DNA from: CAXBDP01 sp963974465
Lineage (GTDB): Bacteria; Bacteroidota; Bacteroidia; Cytophagales; Cyclobacteriaceae
NCBI GenBank assembly: GCA_049340005.1
Contig: JBMPIY010000008.1
DNA: 64,000 nucleotides
Reading direction: 5' to 3' (one strand)
Both the position numbers and the translations under genes were made by a program. How positions within the stretch are numbered: the stretch's first letter is position 1; each line of letters begins with the position of its first letter. This document shows positions 9,552 to 19,742 of this stretch, piece after piece. The notes below the pieces were generated by a model. It had not been told where the DNA came from, did not search any database, and saw only the letters and a list, made by a program, of their open reading frames with translations.

Positions 9552-12500
9552 ATGAAAAGACTGCATCTTACCGTCTTTCTTATCCTGTTTTCCCTGGGGA
9601 GTCACCTGTTCGCTCAGGTGGCAGTAGAAGGTAAAATTCTGGATAAGAATAGCGAACCAGTGATTGGTGCTTCCATACTGGAAAAGGGAACTAGTAACGG
9701 TACGGTTACTGGTATCGATGGGCAATTCTCCATTGTAGTATCTGGGCCTACCGCCATTTTACAAATCAGTTCAATAGGTTATGTTTCTAAAGAAGTACTT
9801 GTTGGAAACAATACACAAATTAATTTGACACTAGAAGATAACATCCTACAGTTAAATGAGGTAGTAGTAACCGCACTAGGATTTGAAGAAAGAAAAGATG
9901 AACTAGGCTATGCCACTTCTAATGTATCTAATGAAGCGATAAAGGGCGCTGCTGAAACTTCCGTAATTAATTCACTTTCTGGGAAATCTGCTGGAGTAAG
10001 AATTTCAAGAAATTCAGGAGATCCAGGAGCAGGTGCATATATGCAAATTAGAGGCGTCTCATCAATCGATAGAAATTCACAACCACTGATTATCCTCGAT
10101 GGAATTCCAATAAGTAATGATACCAGAGGTAACAATAACAATTTTGCAGTGCAGTCAAGATTGAATGACATCAATCCAAATGACATTGAAGATGTGTCTG
10201 TATTAAAAGGGGCATCCGCTGCAGCTCTTTGGGGAACACAGGCCTTGGGAGGTGTAATATATATTACAACCAAGAGTGGAAAGCTCAATCAAAAAATGCA
10301 GGTCACCTATAACTCAACATACTCAGTAGATCAAATCAATAGAAAATATCCGATCCAAAACACATTCGGTCAGGGAACAAACGGAAACTACAGTAATACA
10401 TCGCCATACTCTTGGGGAGATAGGATCTCAGATAGATCCGGTGAGCCTGATGTGCTGAATACAGCGGGAGGTTTCTTTGTAGACCAAAATGGAACAACGC
10501 ATTATCCAATCATTACAAAAAATGCAAGAGATAATTTTGATGACAGTAATTTCGACCAAATCTTTCAAACAGGACAGTTTTTCGAAAACAACCTAAGCGT
10601 ACAGTCAGGAAACGAGTTTAGTTCAGTTTACTTCAGCCTTGGGGATATCAATCAAAAGGGAATTATAAAGACGAGCGATTACAGACGGACAACCGCAGCT
10701 CTCAATACAAAAACTAAAATCAGTAAAATAGTTGAATTGGGAACTTCGGTGAAATACACCAAAACAAGCTCAAACGCAATAAGACGATCTGTAAGTAACA
10801 ATGGCCTGTATTTGGGCTTTTTGAGAAACCCCGCTGATTTTGACATATCCGGCTATAGAGGCGATTATTACCCATCTAGCTCTGCTGCAGCCATTCCAAA
10901 TAGACAGAGATCTTACCGAAACCCAATCGGAGCAAGTACCAATGCAGGATTCAACAACCCGCTGTGGACAATAAGAGAACAAGAAAATGTAGTGATAGTC
11001 GATAGAATAATTGCCAGTATGAATCTGACCGTAAAGCCGACCACTTGGTTAGATCTAATTGCAAGAATGGGAATAGATAAATTTGGCGAAAGAGGAAATG
11101 AATTCTACACCCCGGGGGCTGCTGCAGGATATGTTGGCGGACGGATGGTAAAAGAATATGCAAGTAATAGCGTATTCAATATGGATTATATCGCTAAGGC
11201 TAAGAAAGTATTCAATACAAATTTTGACGGCGATATATTAGTAGGTTTTAATTTTAATCACAGAGAAAGAGTCGTAGAAGGAACAACAATACAAAACTTT
11301 TTGATCTTCACAGATCTTAATGATGACATACGTGATGTAGATAATGCCTTACCGGAAAACAGAGAAGCGAGCTCTACATATGGAAGCGAACGTACAGTAG
11401 CTGGATACACAGCCGCAAATTTTTCAGCATACAATCAGGTTTTTGTAAATGCAACATTAAGAGCAGAATGGGCTTCTACCTTTGGATTGAGATCAGACAA
11501 CGCCTTCTTATTCCCTTCAACATCAATCGCTTGGCAGTTCAGCAAAATTCCTGAACTACAATCTAACCTATTTTCATTTGGAAAACTTCGACTGTCTTAT
11601 GCAGAAGTAGGCGTACAGCCTGCCAGATATAACACGTTTCCGGAATACGTCACACCAAATTACTCTGATCAACATGGCGGGAGCCTCAATGCGGGACTAT
11701 TCGGAATCGGCGGCTTTGTACCTAGCTCAAGCCTAGGAAACCCCTCTTTGAAGCCAGAAAGAAAACGCGAAATCGAAGTCGGAACAGATCTTCGATTCTT
11801 CAAGGATAAAGTAAACCTAAGCGGAACCTATTACTTCAATAGAACGACAGACATATTGCTAAATTTCCCTATCGCCAATTCTAGAGGTTACGATCAGCTC
11901 TATTCAAATGCAGCAGCCATGGAAAATAGAGGCATTGAGTTGGAGTTAGGTTACAATATCTACAATAATACGGATTGGAATGTTGATATGAAGTTGCTTT
12001 ACTTCAAAAATAGAAATGAAGTCACAGATCTGGTAGGATTAGAATCCGTAGAACTTGTTACTGGATTAGGAGGTGTAAATAATCGGGCAGTTGTTGGTCA
12101 GCAACATGGCATACTCTGGGGACCAAGAACACTAAGAGATGAGGAAGGAAATATCGTCTTTGATCAAAACGGATTCCCACTAAGAGATGATGTAGAAGGA
12201 GTAATTGGAGACCCAAATCCGGATTTCCAAGCATCAGCAATAGGATCCGTCGCCTACAAAAATCTCTCCTTGTCCTTTCTGTTCGAAACATTCCAAGGCG
12301 CAGATATCTTCGCAGGAACGAAATCAGTTTTGGTCGATTACGGACGCTGGGGATCCACAGCTAATGAAGTGACAGCATCGCAAAACCTACTGACCTACGA
12401 TGGAAAAGTAATACCTGCCGGGACAACATTTAGAGGCGATATCAAAAACTTCGGAGCAGGCCCCGTTGCTGTAACTCAAGAATGGTACAATGGTCCGGGA

Positions 12501-12785
12501 GCCTTTTTTGGCGGCGGTAATCATGAGCTGTTTATCGAAGATGGATCTTGGACTCGCCTGAGAGAATTGACGCTGAGCTATAACCTTAACGCCGACTGGC
12601 TCAAAAATCGAGGAATAAGTAACCTACAATTATCTGCAACAGGTAGAAACCTATTCTTGTGGACAGCATTCGAAGGAAACGATCCCGACACCAATGTTTC
12701 TGGTGTCAGTGCCTCACGAGGAATTGATTATTTTAATAATCCTAGCACAAAGTCATATGTGTTCTCTCTTTCCCTTACTTTTTAA
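9552..12785 (+). CDS. SusC/RagA-family TonB-linked outer membrane transporter
   Basis: Imports a bulky nutrient across the outer membrane using TonB energy, with the SusD-like protein as lid. The ATG at 9552 begins a clean signal peptide (MKRLHLTVFLILFSLGSHLFAQ); an upstream TTG at 9501 would spoil it. Next come a carboxypeptidase-regulatory-like domain (about residues 25-100), a TonB-box-like NEVVVTALGF, the plug (about 115-245, with QIRGVSS and LIILDGIPI) and a long beta barrel that ends in an aromatic-terminated strand (SLSLTF). The 1077-residue length is typical. It is the first gene of a seven-gene forward locus. The substrate is not readable from this protein. Confidence 0.95.
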   Translation: MKRLHLTVFLILFSLGSHLFAQVAVEGKILDKNSEPVIGASILEKGTSNGTVTGIDGQFSIVVSGPTAILQISSIGYVSKEVLVGNNTQINLTLEDNILQLNEVVVTALGFEERKDELGYATSNVSNEAIKGAAETSVINSLSGKSAGVRISRNSGDPGAGAYMQIRGVSSIDRNSQPLIILDGIPISNDTRGNNNNFAVQSRLNDINPNDIEDVSVLKGASAAALWGTQALGGVIYITTKSGKLNQKMQVTYNSTYSVDQINRKYPIQNTFGQGTNGNYSNTSPYSWGDRISDRSGEPDVLNTAGGFFVDQNGTTHYPIITKNARDNFDDSNFDQIFQTGQFFENNLSVQSGNEFSSVYFSLGDINQKGIIKTSDYRRTTAALNTKTKISKIVELGTSVKYTKTSSNAIRRSVSNNGLYLGFLRNPADFDISGYRGDYYPSSSAAAIPNRQRSYRNPIGASTNAGFNNPLWTIREQENVVIVDRIIASMNLTVKPTTWLDLIARMGIDKFGERGNEFYTPGAAAGYVGGRMVKEYASNSVFNMDYIAKAKKVFNTNFDGDILVGFNFNHRERVVEGTTIQNFLIFTDLNDDIRDVDNALPENREASSTYGSERTVAGYTAANFSAYNQVFVNATLRAEWASTFGLRSDNAFLFPSTSIAWQFSKIPELQSNLFSFGKLRLSYAEVGVQPARYNTFPEYVTPNYSDQHGGSLNAGLFGIGGFVPSSSLGNPSLKPERKREIEVGTDLRFFKDKVNLSGTYYFNRTTDILLNFPIANSRGYDQLYSNAAAMENRGIELELGYNIYNNTDWNVDMKLLYFKNRNEVTDLVGLESVELVTGLGGVNNRAVVGQQHGILWGPRTLRDEEGNIVFDQNGFPLRDDVEGVIGDPNPDFQASAIGSVAYKNLSLSFLFETFQGADIFAGTKSVLVDYGRWGSTANEVTASQNLLTYDGKVIPAGTTFRGDIKNFGAGPVAVTQEWYNGPGAFFGGGNHELFIEDGSWTRLRELTLSYNLNADWLKNRGISNLQLSATGRNLFLWTAFEGNDPDTNVSGVSASRGIDYFNNPSTKSYVFSLSLTF

Positions 12786-12806
12786 TCAAAGAAACGTCAA
12801 GAAATC

Positions 12807-14243
12807 ATGAAAAAAGTAATCCTAATATCGATAGTTTCTGCAATGCTTGCTGGCTGTTCGGAACTAGTGAGTGATTTGAATCAGAATCCCAATAATCCAA
12901 CATCTGCTCCATATCAATTTGCGCTTACTACTACAGAAGTGGCAAATATCATCTTACATACAGGGGAGCCAACAAGGAAGGCAGGCATTTTTGCCGGACA
13001 ATACACAGGAATAGAAAGGCAACAACTTGGCTATTCCAATTATGACCTTGTTTCTAGTGACTTCAATAGTCATTGGAATACAGTCTATAGTGGTATCGTA
13101 AGAAATGCATTAGTCACAAAAGAATTAGCTGCTGAACAAGGGATTGAAGGAATCACTGCCGGAATCACCCAGATATTAAGAGCCATGGCATTAGGCACAG
13201 CGGCATCTCTTTGGGGAGATGTACCATTTGATGAAGGCGGGCAATTAGAATTTGAAAACCCCACTTACGAAGATCAACGAACCGTATATGCAAAAGCACA
13301 AAATTTGTTAGATGATGCAATAGCAAACTTGGCAACAAATAGCGGACGCCCTCTTGCGCTCACCGATATTTACTTCGATGGAGATCCAATCGCATGGATA
13401 CAAGTAGCCTATACCATCAAAGCAAGATTCTATATGCATACAAAGGATTACCCCGCGGCATATAGTGCGGCTCAAAACGGTATTGGTACGGATGGATCAG
13501 GAGCAAACAACAACCTGAGATCTCCTCATGGGACAGCACTTGATAATGCCAATTTGAATTATCAATTTTTCGAAATAGCTGCACGTAAAAGTGATTTGGT
13601 TACATCGGACTTTTTTGCAAGTATGATAGACTCAAATCCTGAAAGAAGCCCTATACCTTCAAACTATCGTGGACATGCCAAAACCAATGAAACAGCCAGA
13701 TATGACTATCTCCTACGAACAACCGATGTCGGCATTCAACCAAATACACAGAACAATGGTTTTGCACAGATTGATGGTCCGGGAGCCATGGCTACCTATG
13801 CAGAGAATTTATTGATCTTGGCTGAAGCAGGAGCAAGGGCTGATTTTAATATTGGTCTAAATCATCTGAATGAATTTAGAGAATACATGTCCAATGGAGG
13901 CTATCTCCGCAATCCAAATATGGCTAATCTACAATATTTACCATTTGTTGCAGCAGATTTTAATGCGGGAGGATTAGAAAATCAGGAGGGAAATCTCACG
14001 CCTAATGATGCGCTGCTTCGAGAAATAATAGAAGAAAGATATGTAACCCTATTTGGTCAGATCGAAGTGTTTAATGATACACGAAGAACACAAAATGAAA
14101 CAAATATCAGAGTTCCTGTTGCCCCAAATAGAGGCACTGAATTACCCCAAAGATTCCTATATGCGCAATCAGAATTGGATGCAAATGCAAGTACACCTAA
14201 TCCTATTCCAAATTTCTTTCAGAGAACTTCTGTAAATCAATAA
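12807..14243 (+). CDS. SusD/RagB-family nutrient-binding lipoprotein
   Basis: Surface lipoprotein partner of the SusC transporter, 21 bp downstream of it. The signal peptide ends in the lipobox LAGC (Cys about residue 17). The 478-residue body has the TPR-like helices typical of the SusD-like-2 group, for example a long LNQNPNNPTSAPYQFALTTTEVAN start and a GDVPFDEGGQ region. Length is in the family range. It would bind the substrate at the cell surface and close over the transporter. The lack of any glycoside hydrolase in the locus argues for a non-glycan ligand. Confidence 0.9.
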   Translation: MKKVILISIVSAMLAGCSELVSDLNQNPNNPTSAPYQFALTTTEVANIILHTGEPTRKAGIFAGQYTGIERQQLGYSNYDLVSSDFNSHWNTVYSGIVRNALVTKELAAEQGIEGITAGITQILRAMALGTAASLWGDVPFDEGGQLEFENPTYEDQRTVYAKAQNLLDDAIANLATNSGRPLALTDIYFDGDPIAWIQVAYTIKARFYMHTKDYPAAYSAAQNGIGTDGSGANNNLRSPHGTALDNANLNYQFFEIAARKSDLVTSDFFASMIDSNPERSPIPSNYRGHAKTNETARYDYLLRTTDVGIQPNTQNNGFAQIDGPGAMATYAENLLILAEAGARADFNIGLNHLNEFREYMSNGGYLRNPNMANLQYLPFVAADFNAGGLENQEGNLTPNDALLREIIEERYVTLFGQIEVFNDTRRTQNETNIRVPVAPNRGTELPQRFLYAQSELDANASTPNPIPNFFQRTSVNQ

Positions 14244-14254
14244 ACGAAACGTTA

Positions 14255-15025
14255 ATGAAAAAGAATATATATATCCTATTTCTGTCAATGAGTGTGCTCC
14301 TCATGTCGCCTAACACCTCTTTTTCTCAAGCAAAAGAAAAAAAGGCTATAAAGGTGCTGTTTGTAGGAAATAGCTTCACATACTTTTTTAACCTCCCGCA
14401 AGTAGTGGCTTCTATGGCCGAAAGTCAGGGGATCGAAATCATCACGAGGCAATCCACTGTGGGAGGGTCTAATTTGGAAGAACACTGGAAAGAACAGAAA
14501 GGAACCAAGACCAGAAAACTATTAGATAGTTTGGAATGGGATTATGTCGTACTAAACAATCACAGCACCAGCGCTATAGATACGCCAGATGAATTTATGG
14601 AATATGGTGCAAAATTCATTGAACTGATACGATCCAAAGGTGCAGAACCAATCATCATGCAAACATGGGGATATAAATCCAACCCACTAATGATTCGACC
14701 TATTATCGAAGGATACAATAAATTAATTGAAGAAACAAAAAGTGAATTTGTGCCAGCGGGGGAGTTATTTATGGAAGCCAGAAAATGGCGACCTGACTTG
14801 GAACTGTTCCAGGACGATAAGCATCCATCATCCAATGGAACCTACATGCTCGGTTTAGCTTTCTTCAAATACTTTACAGGAAATTCTACTGCTGAAATAC
14901 CACCCCGACTAACAACAATAGACAAAGATGGTGAAAAGCTATATCTATTGTTTATGTCCCAAGAAGACGCTGATTTTCTTCAACAATTGGTAGATGATTT
15001 TAAGTTTAAAGTAGCAACAGAATGA
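14255..15025 (+). CDS. Secreted SGNH/GDSL-type esterase
   Basis: A 256-residue periplasmic or secreted hydrolase. It begins with a signal peptide (about residues 1-25, ending TSFSQA). SGNH blocks are visible: block I VGNSFTYFF with the nucleophile Ser, block II Gly in GGSNLEEHW, block III Asn in LNNHSTSA, and block V DDKHPSSNG with the Asp-x-x-His pair. The family removes acyl or acetyl groups from sugars or other small esters. It starts 11 bp after the SusD gene and overlaps the transporter gene by 4 bp (ATGA), so the genes are translationally coupled. I infer that it cleaves ester bonds in the imported substrate. Confidence 0.85.
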   Translation: MKKNIYILFLSMSVLLMSPNTSFSQAKEKKAIKVLFVGNSFTYFFNLPQVVASMAESQGIEIITRQSTVGGSNLEEHWKEQKGTKTRKLLDSLEWDYVVLNNHSTSAIDTPDEFMEYGAKFIELIRSKGAEPIIMQTWGYKSNPLMIRPIIEGYNKLIEETKSEFVPAGELFMEARKWRPDLELFQDDKHPSSNGTYMLGLAFFKYFTGNSTAEIPPRLTTIDKDGEKLYLLFMSQEDADFLQQLVDDFKFKVATE

Positions 15026-16497
15026 TTTCAAGAAGGAACATAATCTCATTACTTCTTGGACCTGCCGTTTTTGGAGGAATGCAACTCCTAGGACCTCCCG
15101 AAACTATGAACGCTGATGCTTTCCAGGTGCTTTGTGTAACTGCATGGATCGCAATTTGGTGGATAACGGAAGCAATACCTATTGCTGTTACAGCCATGCT
15201 CCCAATTATTTTATTTCCACTTACGGGGGCATTAGACTTGAGCGAAACAACCTCTGCATTTGGTCATAAATACATCTTTCTCTATCTAGGAGGATTTTTA
15301 TTGGCCATAGCAATCGAAAAGTGGAATCTACACAAACGAATTGCTCTTAACATCATAAATTTAATCGGCTCAAATATCAATACCATAATACTGGGCTTCA
15401 TGATTGCCACCGGATTTATGTCTATGTGGATATCCAATACGGCAACTTCCGTTATGATGCTGCCCATTGGAATGGCTGTAGTTTCCCAATTTAAAAAACG
15501 AGACGATGGTGAAACCGCAGATGCAGAATTTGTAGGAAAGGCATTAATGCTTGCTATAGCCTATAGTGCATCAATTGGAGGGTTTGCCACACTTATTGGC
15601 ACGCCACCCAATCTCGTTTTGGCAGGCGTATTAGAAGAAACATACGGTGTTAAAATAAGTTTTGTGCAATGGATGAAGGTGGGCTTGCCTATTTCAATCG
15701 TATTAATGCTTGGCTGTTGGTATTACCTAACACGATTCGCATTTAAGTTCGAGCAAAAGGAGTTCCCGGGTGGAAGCACAGAAATTAAAAATATGCTGTC
15801 AAAGCTCGGGAAGATGTCTTTTGAAGAAAATGTAGTGCTATGGGTGTTTTGTGCGACCGCATTACTTTGGATATCTCGCGCCTTCATCGAGAAGTTTATC
15901 CCGGGAATTGATGACACAATCATAGCCATGATGGCTGGTACAGTTTTATTTATTATTCCGGCAAAGGATAAAAAACCCATAATCGATTGGAAGGAATGCG
16001 CCAATATTCCTTGGGGCATTATTTTGCTGTTCGGTGGAGGCATGGCACTAGCAAAAGGATTCTCTGATACAGGTCTGGCTGAATGGATTGCACTACAATT
16101 GGGACAGATGCAAGGGCTCTCATTGATCCTGCTAATTTTAGTCTTAGTAACCTCCGTTAATTTCTTAACTGAAATCACCTCCAACTTAGCCACTACCGCA
16201 ATGCTATTACCGGTCTTGGCACCTATGGCATTAGCATTTGATTTGCACCCATTTATGATTATGGTCTCGGTAACAATCGCCGCATCCTGTGCTTTTATGT
16301 TGCCAGTAGCCACACCGCCTAATGCAGTCGTTTTTGGTTCTGGATATCTCCGAATTCCGGATATGATGCGAGCAGGAGTATGGATGAATCTGTTGTCTAT
16401 CGTTATAGTCACACTATTCACTTACTACCTCCTGCCTGTTTTATGGAACATCGTTCCTGATACTTTTCCTGCATCCTTTAACCTAGTTAATAAATAA
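15022..16497 (+). CDS. DASS-family sodium:dicarboxylate (SLC13-type) transporter
   Basis: A 491-residue inner-membrane symporter with about eleven membrane segments and two inverted halves. The SNT signatures are present: SNTATSVMMLPI in the first half (about residue 138) and TSNLATTAMLLPV in the second. The paired GTPPNLVLAG and ATPPNAVVFGSG loops complete the sodium and carboxylate sites. Family members move succinate, malate, tartrate, citrate or sulfate. In this locus, ahead of a tartrate/D-malate-type dehydrogenase, a hydroxydicarboxylate is the likely cargo. It overlaps the SGNH gene by 4 bp. Confidence 0.9.
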   Translation: MISRRNIISLLLGPAVFGGMQLLGPPETMNADAFQVLCVTAWIAIWWITEAIPIAVTAMLPIILFPLTGALDLSETTSAFGHKYIFLYLGGFLLAIAIEKWNLHKRIALNIINLIGSNINTIILGFMIATGFMSMWISNTATSVMMLPIGMAVVSQFKKRDDGETADAEFVGKALMLAIAYSASIGGFATLIGTPPNLVLAGVLEETYGVKISFVQWMKVGLPISIVLMLGCWYYLTRFAFKFEQKEFPGGSTEIKNMLSKLGKMSFEENVVLWVFCATALLWISRAFIEKFIPGIDDTIIAMMAGTVLFIIPAKDKKPIIDWKECANIPWGIILLFGGGMALAKGFSDTGLAEWIALQLGQMQGLSLILLILVLVTSVNFLTEITSNLATTAMLLPVLAPMALAFDLHPFMIMVSVTIAASCAFMLPVATPPNAVVFGSGYLRIPDMMRAGVWMNLLSIVIVTLFTYYLLPVLWNIVPDTFPASFNLVNK

Positions 16498-16537
16498 TTG
16501 GACATACAATTCATTAAGAATATTAAACTAAATTTTT

Positions 16538-18316
16538 ATGAAAACTAAAAGTCAACTTCCTGCGCTGCGATGGCTGATGTTCGCATTGATACCATTATTG
16601 GTTTTTGTCTCCTGTAATGATGACGATATCTTGCCAATTACAAACGACCTTAGGGTACTTTATGTGAGTTTGGACGGAGACCGAGCACAAAGCGGTACTG
16701 CGGGTATACCTGTAACTTCATCGGTAGAATTAGTTTTCTCACATGGGCTAAACAAGGAAGTATTTGAAAATAACCTTAATATTTCTCCTGCGCTGAACTA
16801 TTCAATCACATATGATGAAACCTCTTCTTTTGCTACAATCACTCCTGATGCAAGACTTGAATATGACGAATCGTATACAGTAAGCTTACCTAAAGGAGCT
16901 TATGGCGCGGGAGGTGAGGCTTCTATAGAAGATTTTAATTTTGATTTCTTTACAGGGGAATTTACTCCTCCCGCAATTACCCTTACACCCGATAAGTTAA
17001 GTTTCTTTGAAGGTGAAGTAGTAACTATTACTGCTAGTATTAGCGAAGTAGTTTTCGTAGATGTATCTTTTGATTTGGTATTTACTGGCACAGCCGAAGG
17101 TGGTGGCATCGATTACGAATCTAGCGCTACAACCATTACAATACCGGCTGGTCAAACTTCTGCAACTTTTACATTGACTTCAATCGAAGGAGATGAAATA
17201 GAGGGTAATGAAAATATCCTGATTTCACTTACTAACTTACTGAACGGTACGTATTCGGCCGAACCTTTAAACATATCCCTTGGAGATAGAGCACCTTCTA
17301 TTGAATTGAAAGGTGTTATGCATTTAAGAGCAGGGACTTCAAATGGCGTTAGAGCAGTGCATTTAAATGTATTGAAAGATATTGACGATCTAAGTACATA
17401 CGGTATTGAAGTCAATTCTAATGGAACCTCAACACCTATTGATCCGGAAAATCTAGATTATTACTTCCCGTCAATCGCTGTAGCAGCAGGAGATCAAATA
17501 TTGCTCGTACGCGATGCAGATGCAGGAAATGCTGCAGACTATTTTGGCGCTTGCTTCAGTCAATTTGATCATGTTATTCAAACCTCTGCAATGACACAAA
17601 ATGGCGATGATGCGATACTACTCTACAACGATGGAGTACCTATCGAAACATTTGGCGAATTAGCTGTAGATGGAACAGGTAGACCATGGGAATATACAGG
17701 CTCTTGGGGATATAAGCTAGGTGACGAATGGATATATGGGGCACTTAATTGCGCCAACAATGTAAATGCAGGTACTACACAATCATCATCTTGTGTTTAC
17801 CCAATATGCTCCGAAGGAGTAGAATTTGTCGGAATTATGTCCATGCAGCCTTCAGTAGGAAGAATTAGAGCCTTTCATTTAAGAGCATTAAAAGATATTC
17901 CTGACCTGAGCTTATATGGAATAGGGATTGCCTCAAATGGACAAGCAACCTCTGATGGAATTGAAGTCCCTTTCCCTTCCATATCTGTAAAAGCGGGAGA
18001 GCAAATATTGGTAATTAGAGACCTAGATGTTGCAAATGCGGTGAATTATTTTGAAAGTTGCTATGGTATTTTTGATCACATAGTTCCTGATGGAGGAGTC
18101 ACCTCAAATGGTGATGATACAATAGAATTGTTCAGAGGCTCTACCCTAATAGAAACGTATGGTGAATTAGGAGTAGATGGAACAGGGCAATTCTGGGATT
18201 ATACTGACTCTTGGGCAGCAAAAGTCAATGGAGTTTGGAAATATGGTGGAGCGGATTGCACCGTTGGGGCAGCAACTAATGCAACATCCCCTTGCGCATA
18301 CGCACTTTGTAACTAA
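16538..18316 (+). CDS. Surface lipoprotein with Ig-like, Calx-beta and two lamin-tail-like domains
   Basis: 592 residues. The lipobox (VSC) is followed by NDDD, an acidic tail that fits Bacteroidota surface export of lipoproteins. Domain order by eye: SbsA-like Ig (Big_5) about 38-140; Calx-beta about 143-255 with the typical EGDEIEGNENILISL; then two copies of a lamin-tail-like domain, about 258-420 and 425-592. Both copies share a HL-LKDI-DLS-YGI core, a QNGDD/SNGDD-type motif and an ETFGEL/ETYGEL strand. No catalytic residues are evident. A role in binding substrate or displaying enzymes at the surface is inferred from its place in the SusCD locus. Confidence 0.7.
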   Translation: MKTKSQLPALRWLMFALIPLLVFVSCNDDDILPITNDLRVLYVSLDGDRAQSGTAGIPVTSSVELVFSHGLNKEVFENNLNISPALNYSITYDETSSFATITPDARLEYDESYTVSLPKGAYGAGGEASIEDFNFDFFTGEFTPPAITLTPDKLSFFEGEVVTITASISEVVFVDVSFDLVFTGTAEGGGIDYESSATTITIPAGQTSATFTLTSIEGDEIEGNENILISLTNLLNGTYSAEPLNISLGDRAPSIELKGVMHLRAGTSNGVRAVHLNVLKDIDDLSTYGIEVNSNGTSTPIDPENLDYYFPSIAVAAGDQILLVRDADAGNAADYFGACFSQFDHVIQTSAMTQNGDDAILLYNDGVPIETFGELAVDGTGRPWEYTGSWGYKLGDEWIYGALNCANNVNAGTTQSSSCVYPICSEGVEFVGIMSMQPSVGRIRAFHLRALKDIPDLSLYGIGIASNGQATSDGIEVPFPSISVKAGEQILVIRDLDVANAVNYFESCYGIFDHIVPDGGVTSNGDDTIELFRGSTLIETYGELGVDGTGQFWDYTDSWAAKVNGVWKYGGADCTVGAATNATSPCAYALCN

Positions 18317-18334
18317 ATAAACATTTCAATTAGG

Positions 18335-18365
18335 GAGCGCTCTCTCAATCGGAGAGCGCTCTTTT
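18335..18365 (+). terminator. Intrinsic terminator / attenuator inside the SusCD locus
   Basis: A perfect 10-bp stem (GAGCGCTCTC / GAGAGCGCTC) with a 7-nt loop and a short T-run. It lies 18 bp after the lipoprotein gene and only 11 bp before the ATG of the hydrolase gene. There is little room for a new promoter downstream, so partial readthrough that lowers expression of the last two genes is likely. Confidence 0.8.
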
Positions 18366-18376
18366 ATACCTAACGT

Positions 18377-19738
18377 ATGAAAAAATCCATTTTGAGTTTA
18401 TGGTTTGTGGCGTCATTTTTTATCCTGTCCTGTGGAGAGGACGAATCAGATACTGCGGCCAATATAGAGATACTTTCAGCCACAGTGAATGGTGCGAATG
18501 CTAATGGGGCTAATTTGAATGTCCCCTTGGAAGCAAACATCGAAATCGTATTCTCAAGTGCATTAGATCCCGCAGCATTTCAATCTGCATTTTCTATATC
18601 AGGTGGAAACAATCCCGTGGAATATACTTTAGCCTATGCAAATGCCACATCTAAAGTCACTGCTACAGCAATACTCGATTACAATACAACTTACACAGTC
18701 AGTGTAAGCAATAATGTCATTGGAGCACGAGGCGAAAAATTGAAAAGCCCTTTGAACTTTACCTTCAAAACGGCAGAAGACGATGTGATTAGAGCCATGA
18801 ACCCATGTACCAATGGAGGAGATTGCTTGCGAAGTGTAGAGCTACAAGGATCACAAGGAGCAGGAACCTTTGAGTTTTATAGCAATTACCCAATTTATGA
18901 AGAAAAGGCAGAATGGGAGAAGTTGACACATGCCGTGATAGTCGTGCATGGTGCAAGCCACGACCCGCAGAATTATTTTACTTACATGACCAATACCTTC
19001 GACAATCAAAATGTCGCAGAAAGCACAGTGCTCATTGCTCCATTTTTCAGAAGTACCTCTACTGGTTCTACTGATGATTTCTATTGGTCCAATACGAGCT
19101 GGAGAAGAGGAAGCCCTTCTTCTAACACTAATAAGTTGAGTTCTTTTGAAGCCATTGATGCAATAATAGACCAACTATCGGATAAAAATCGCTTCCCAGT
19201 TCTTCAAAAAATTATTGTCACTGGCCATTCTTCTGGTGCAGCATTTACCCATGTTTACTCTGCGGCAAATAAATCTGAAGCAAAACACACTTCAATTGAT
19301 TTTGAATATGTGGTAGCGAATTCTCAATTTTTCTATTACCCAGATGGTCGACGGATAAATGAATCAAACAATCAGCTATATACGCCTGCAGGTTGCGCTG
19401 GCTATAATATTTGGCCACTAGGCTATAATGCTACTCCAGCCTATTTATCAGGAGTAAATTCAAGCACATTCAATTCTCAATTTGTTAGCCGAAAAGTGAC
19501 TTATCTTCTAGGAAATGGGAACCAGTCTGACCCGACCTTGAATACTCAGGATTGTGAAAACACATTGCAGGGTTCAAGCAGATTTAGACGAGGAGATAAT
19601 ATGTTTAAATATATGGAACTAGCCTACCCAAGCACACATAATCATAAAAGAGTGATTGTAAATGGTATTGGGCATGATGGGCAAGGAATGTATCAATCTA
19701 ATGAATTTAAAACTTTCCTGACTCAACTTCTTAATTAG
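18377..19738 (+). CDS. Surface lipoprotein alpha/beta hydrolase with N-terminal Ig-like domain
   Basis: 453 residues. The signal peptide ends at SCGEDES, a lipobox Cys with acidic residues after it, which suggests surface display. An SbsA-like Ig (Big_5) domain spans about residues 30-135, related to that of the preceding gene. The alpha/beta hydrolase domain (about 165-450) contains the oxyanion strand VIVVHGASHD, the nucleophile elbow TGHSSGAA (Ser about 290) and a late GIGHDGQGMY His. Such enzymes act as esterases or depolymerases. Coming after an attenuator and before a dehydrogenase gene, it is a candidate extracellular esterase that starts degradation of the locus substrate. Confidence 0.75.
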   Translation: MKKSILSLWFVASFFILSCGEDESDTAANIEILSATVNGANANGANLNVPLEANIEIVFSSALDPAAFQSAFSISGGNNPVEYTLAYANATSKVTATAILDYNTTYTVSVSNNVIGARGEKLKSPLNFTFKTAEDDVIRAMNPCTNGGDCLRSVELQGSQGAGTFEFYSNYPIYEEKAEWEKLTHAVIVVHGASHDPQNYFTYMTNTFDNQNVAESTVLIAPFFRSTSTGSTDDFYWSNTSWRRGSPSSNTNKLSSFEAIDAIIDQLSDKNRFPVLQKIIVTGHSSGAAFTHVYSAANKSEAKHTSIDFEYVVANSQFFYYPDGRRINESNNQLYTPAGCAGYNIWPLGYNATPAYLSGVNSSTFNSQFVSRKVTYLLGNGNQSDPTLNTQDCENTLQGSSRFRRGDNMFKYMELAYPSTHNHKRVIVNGIGHDGQGMYQSNEFKTFLTQLLN

Positions 19739-19742
19739 CAAA

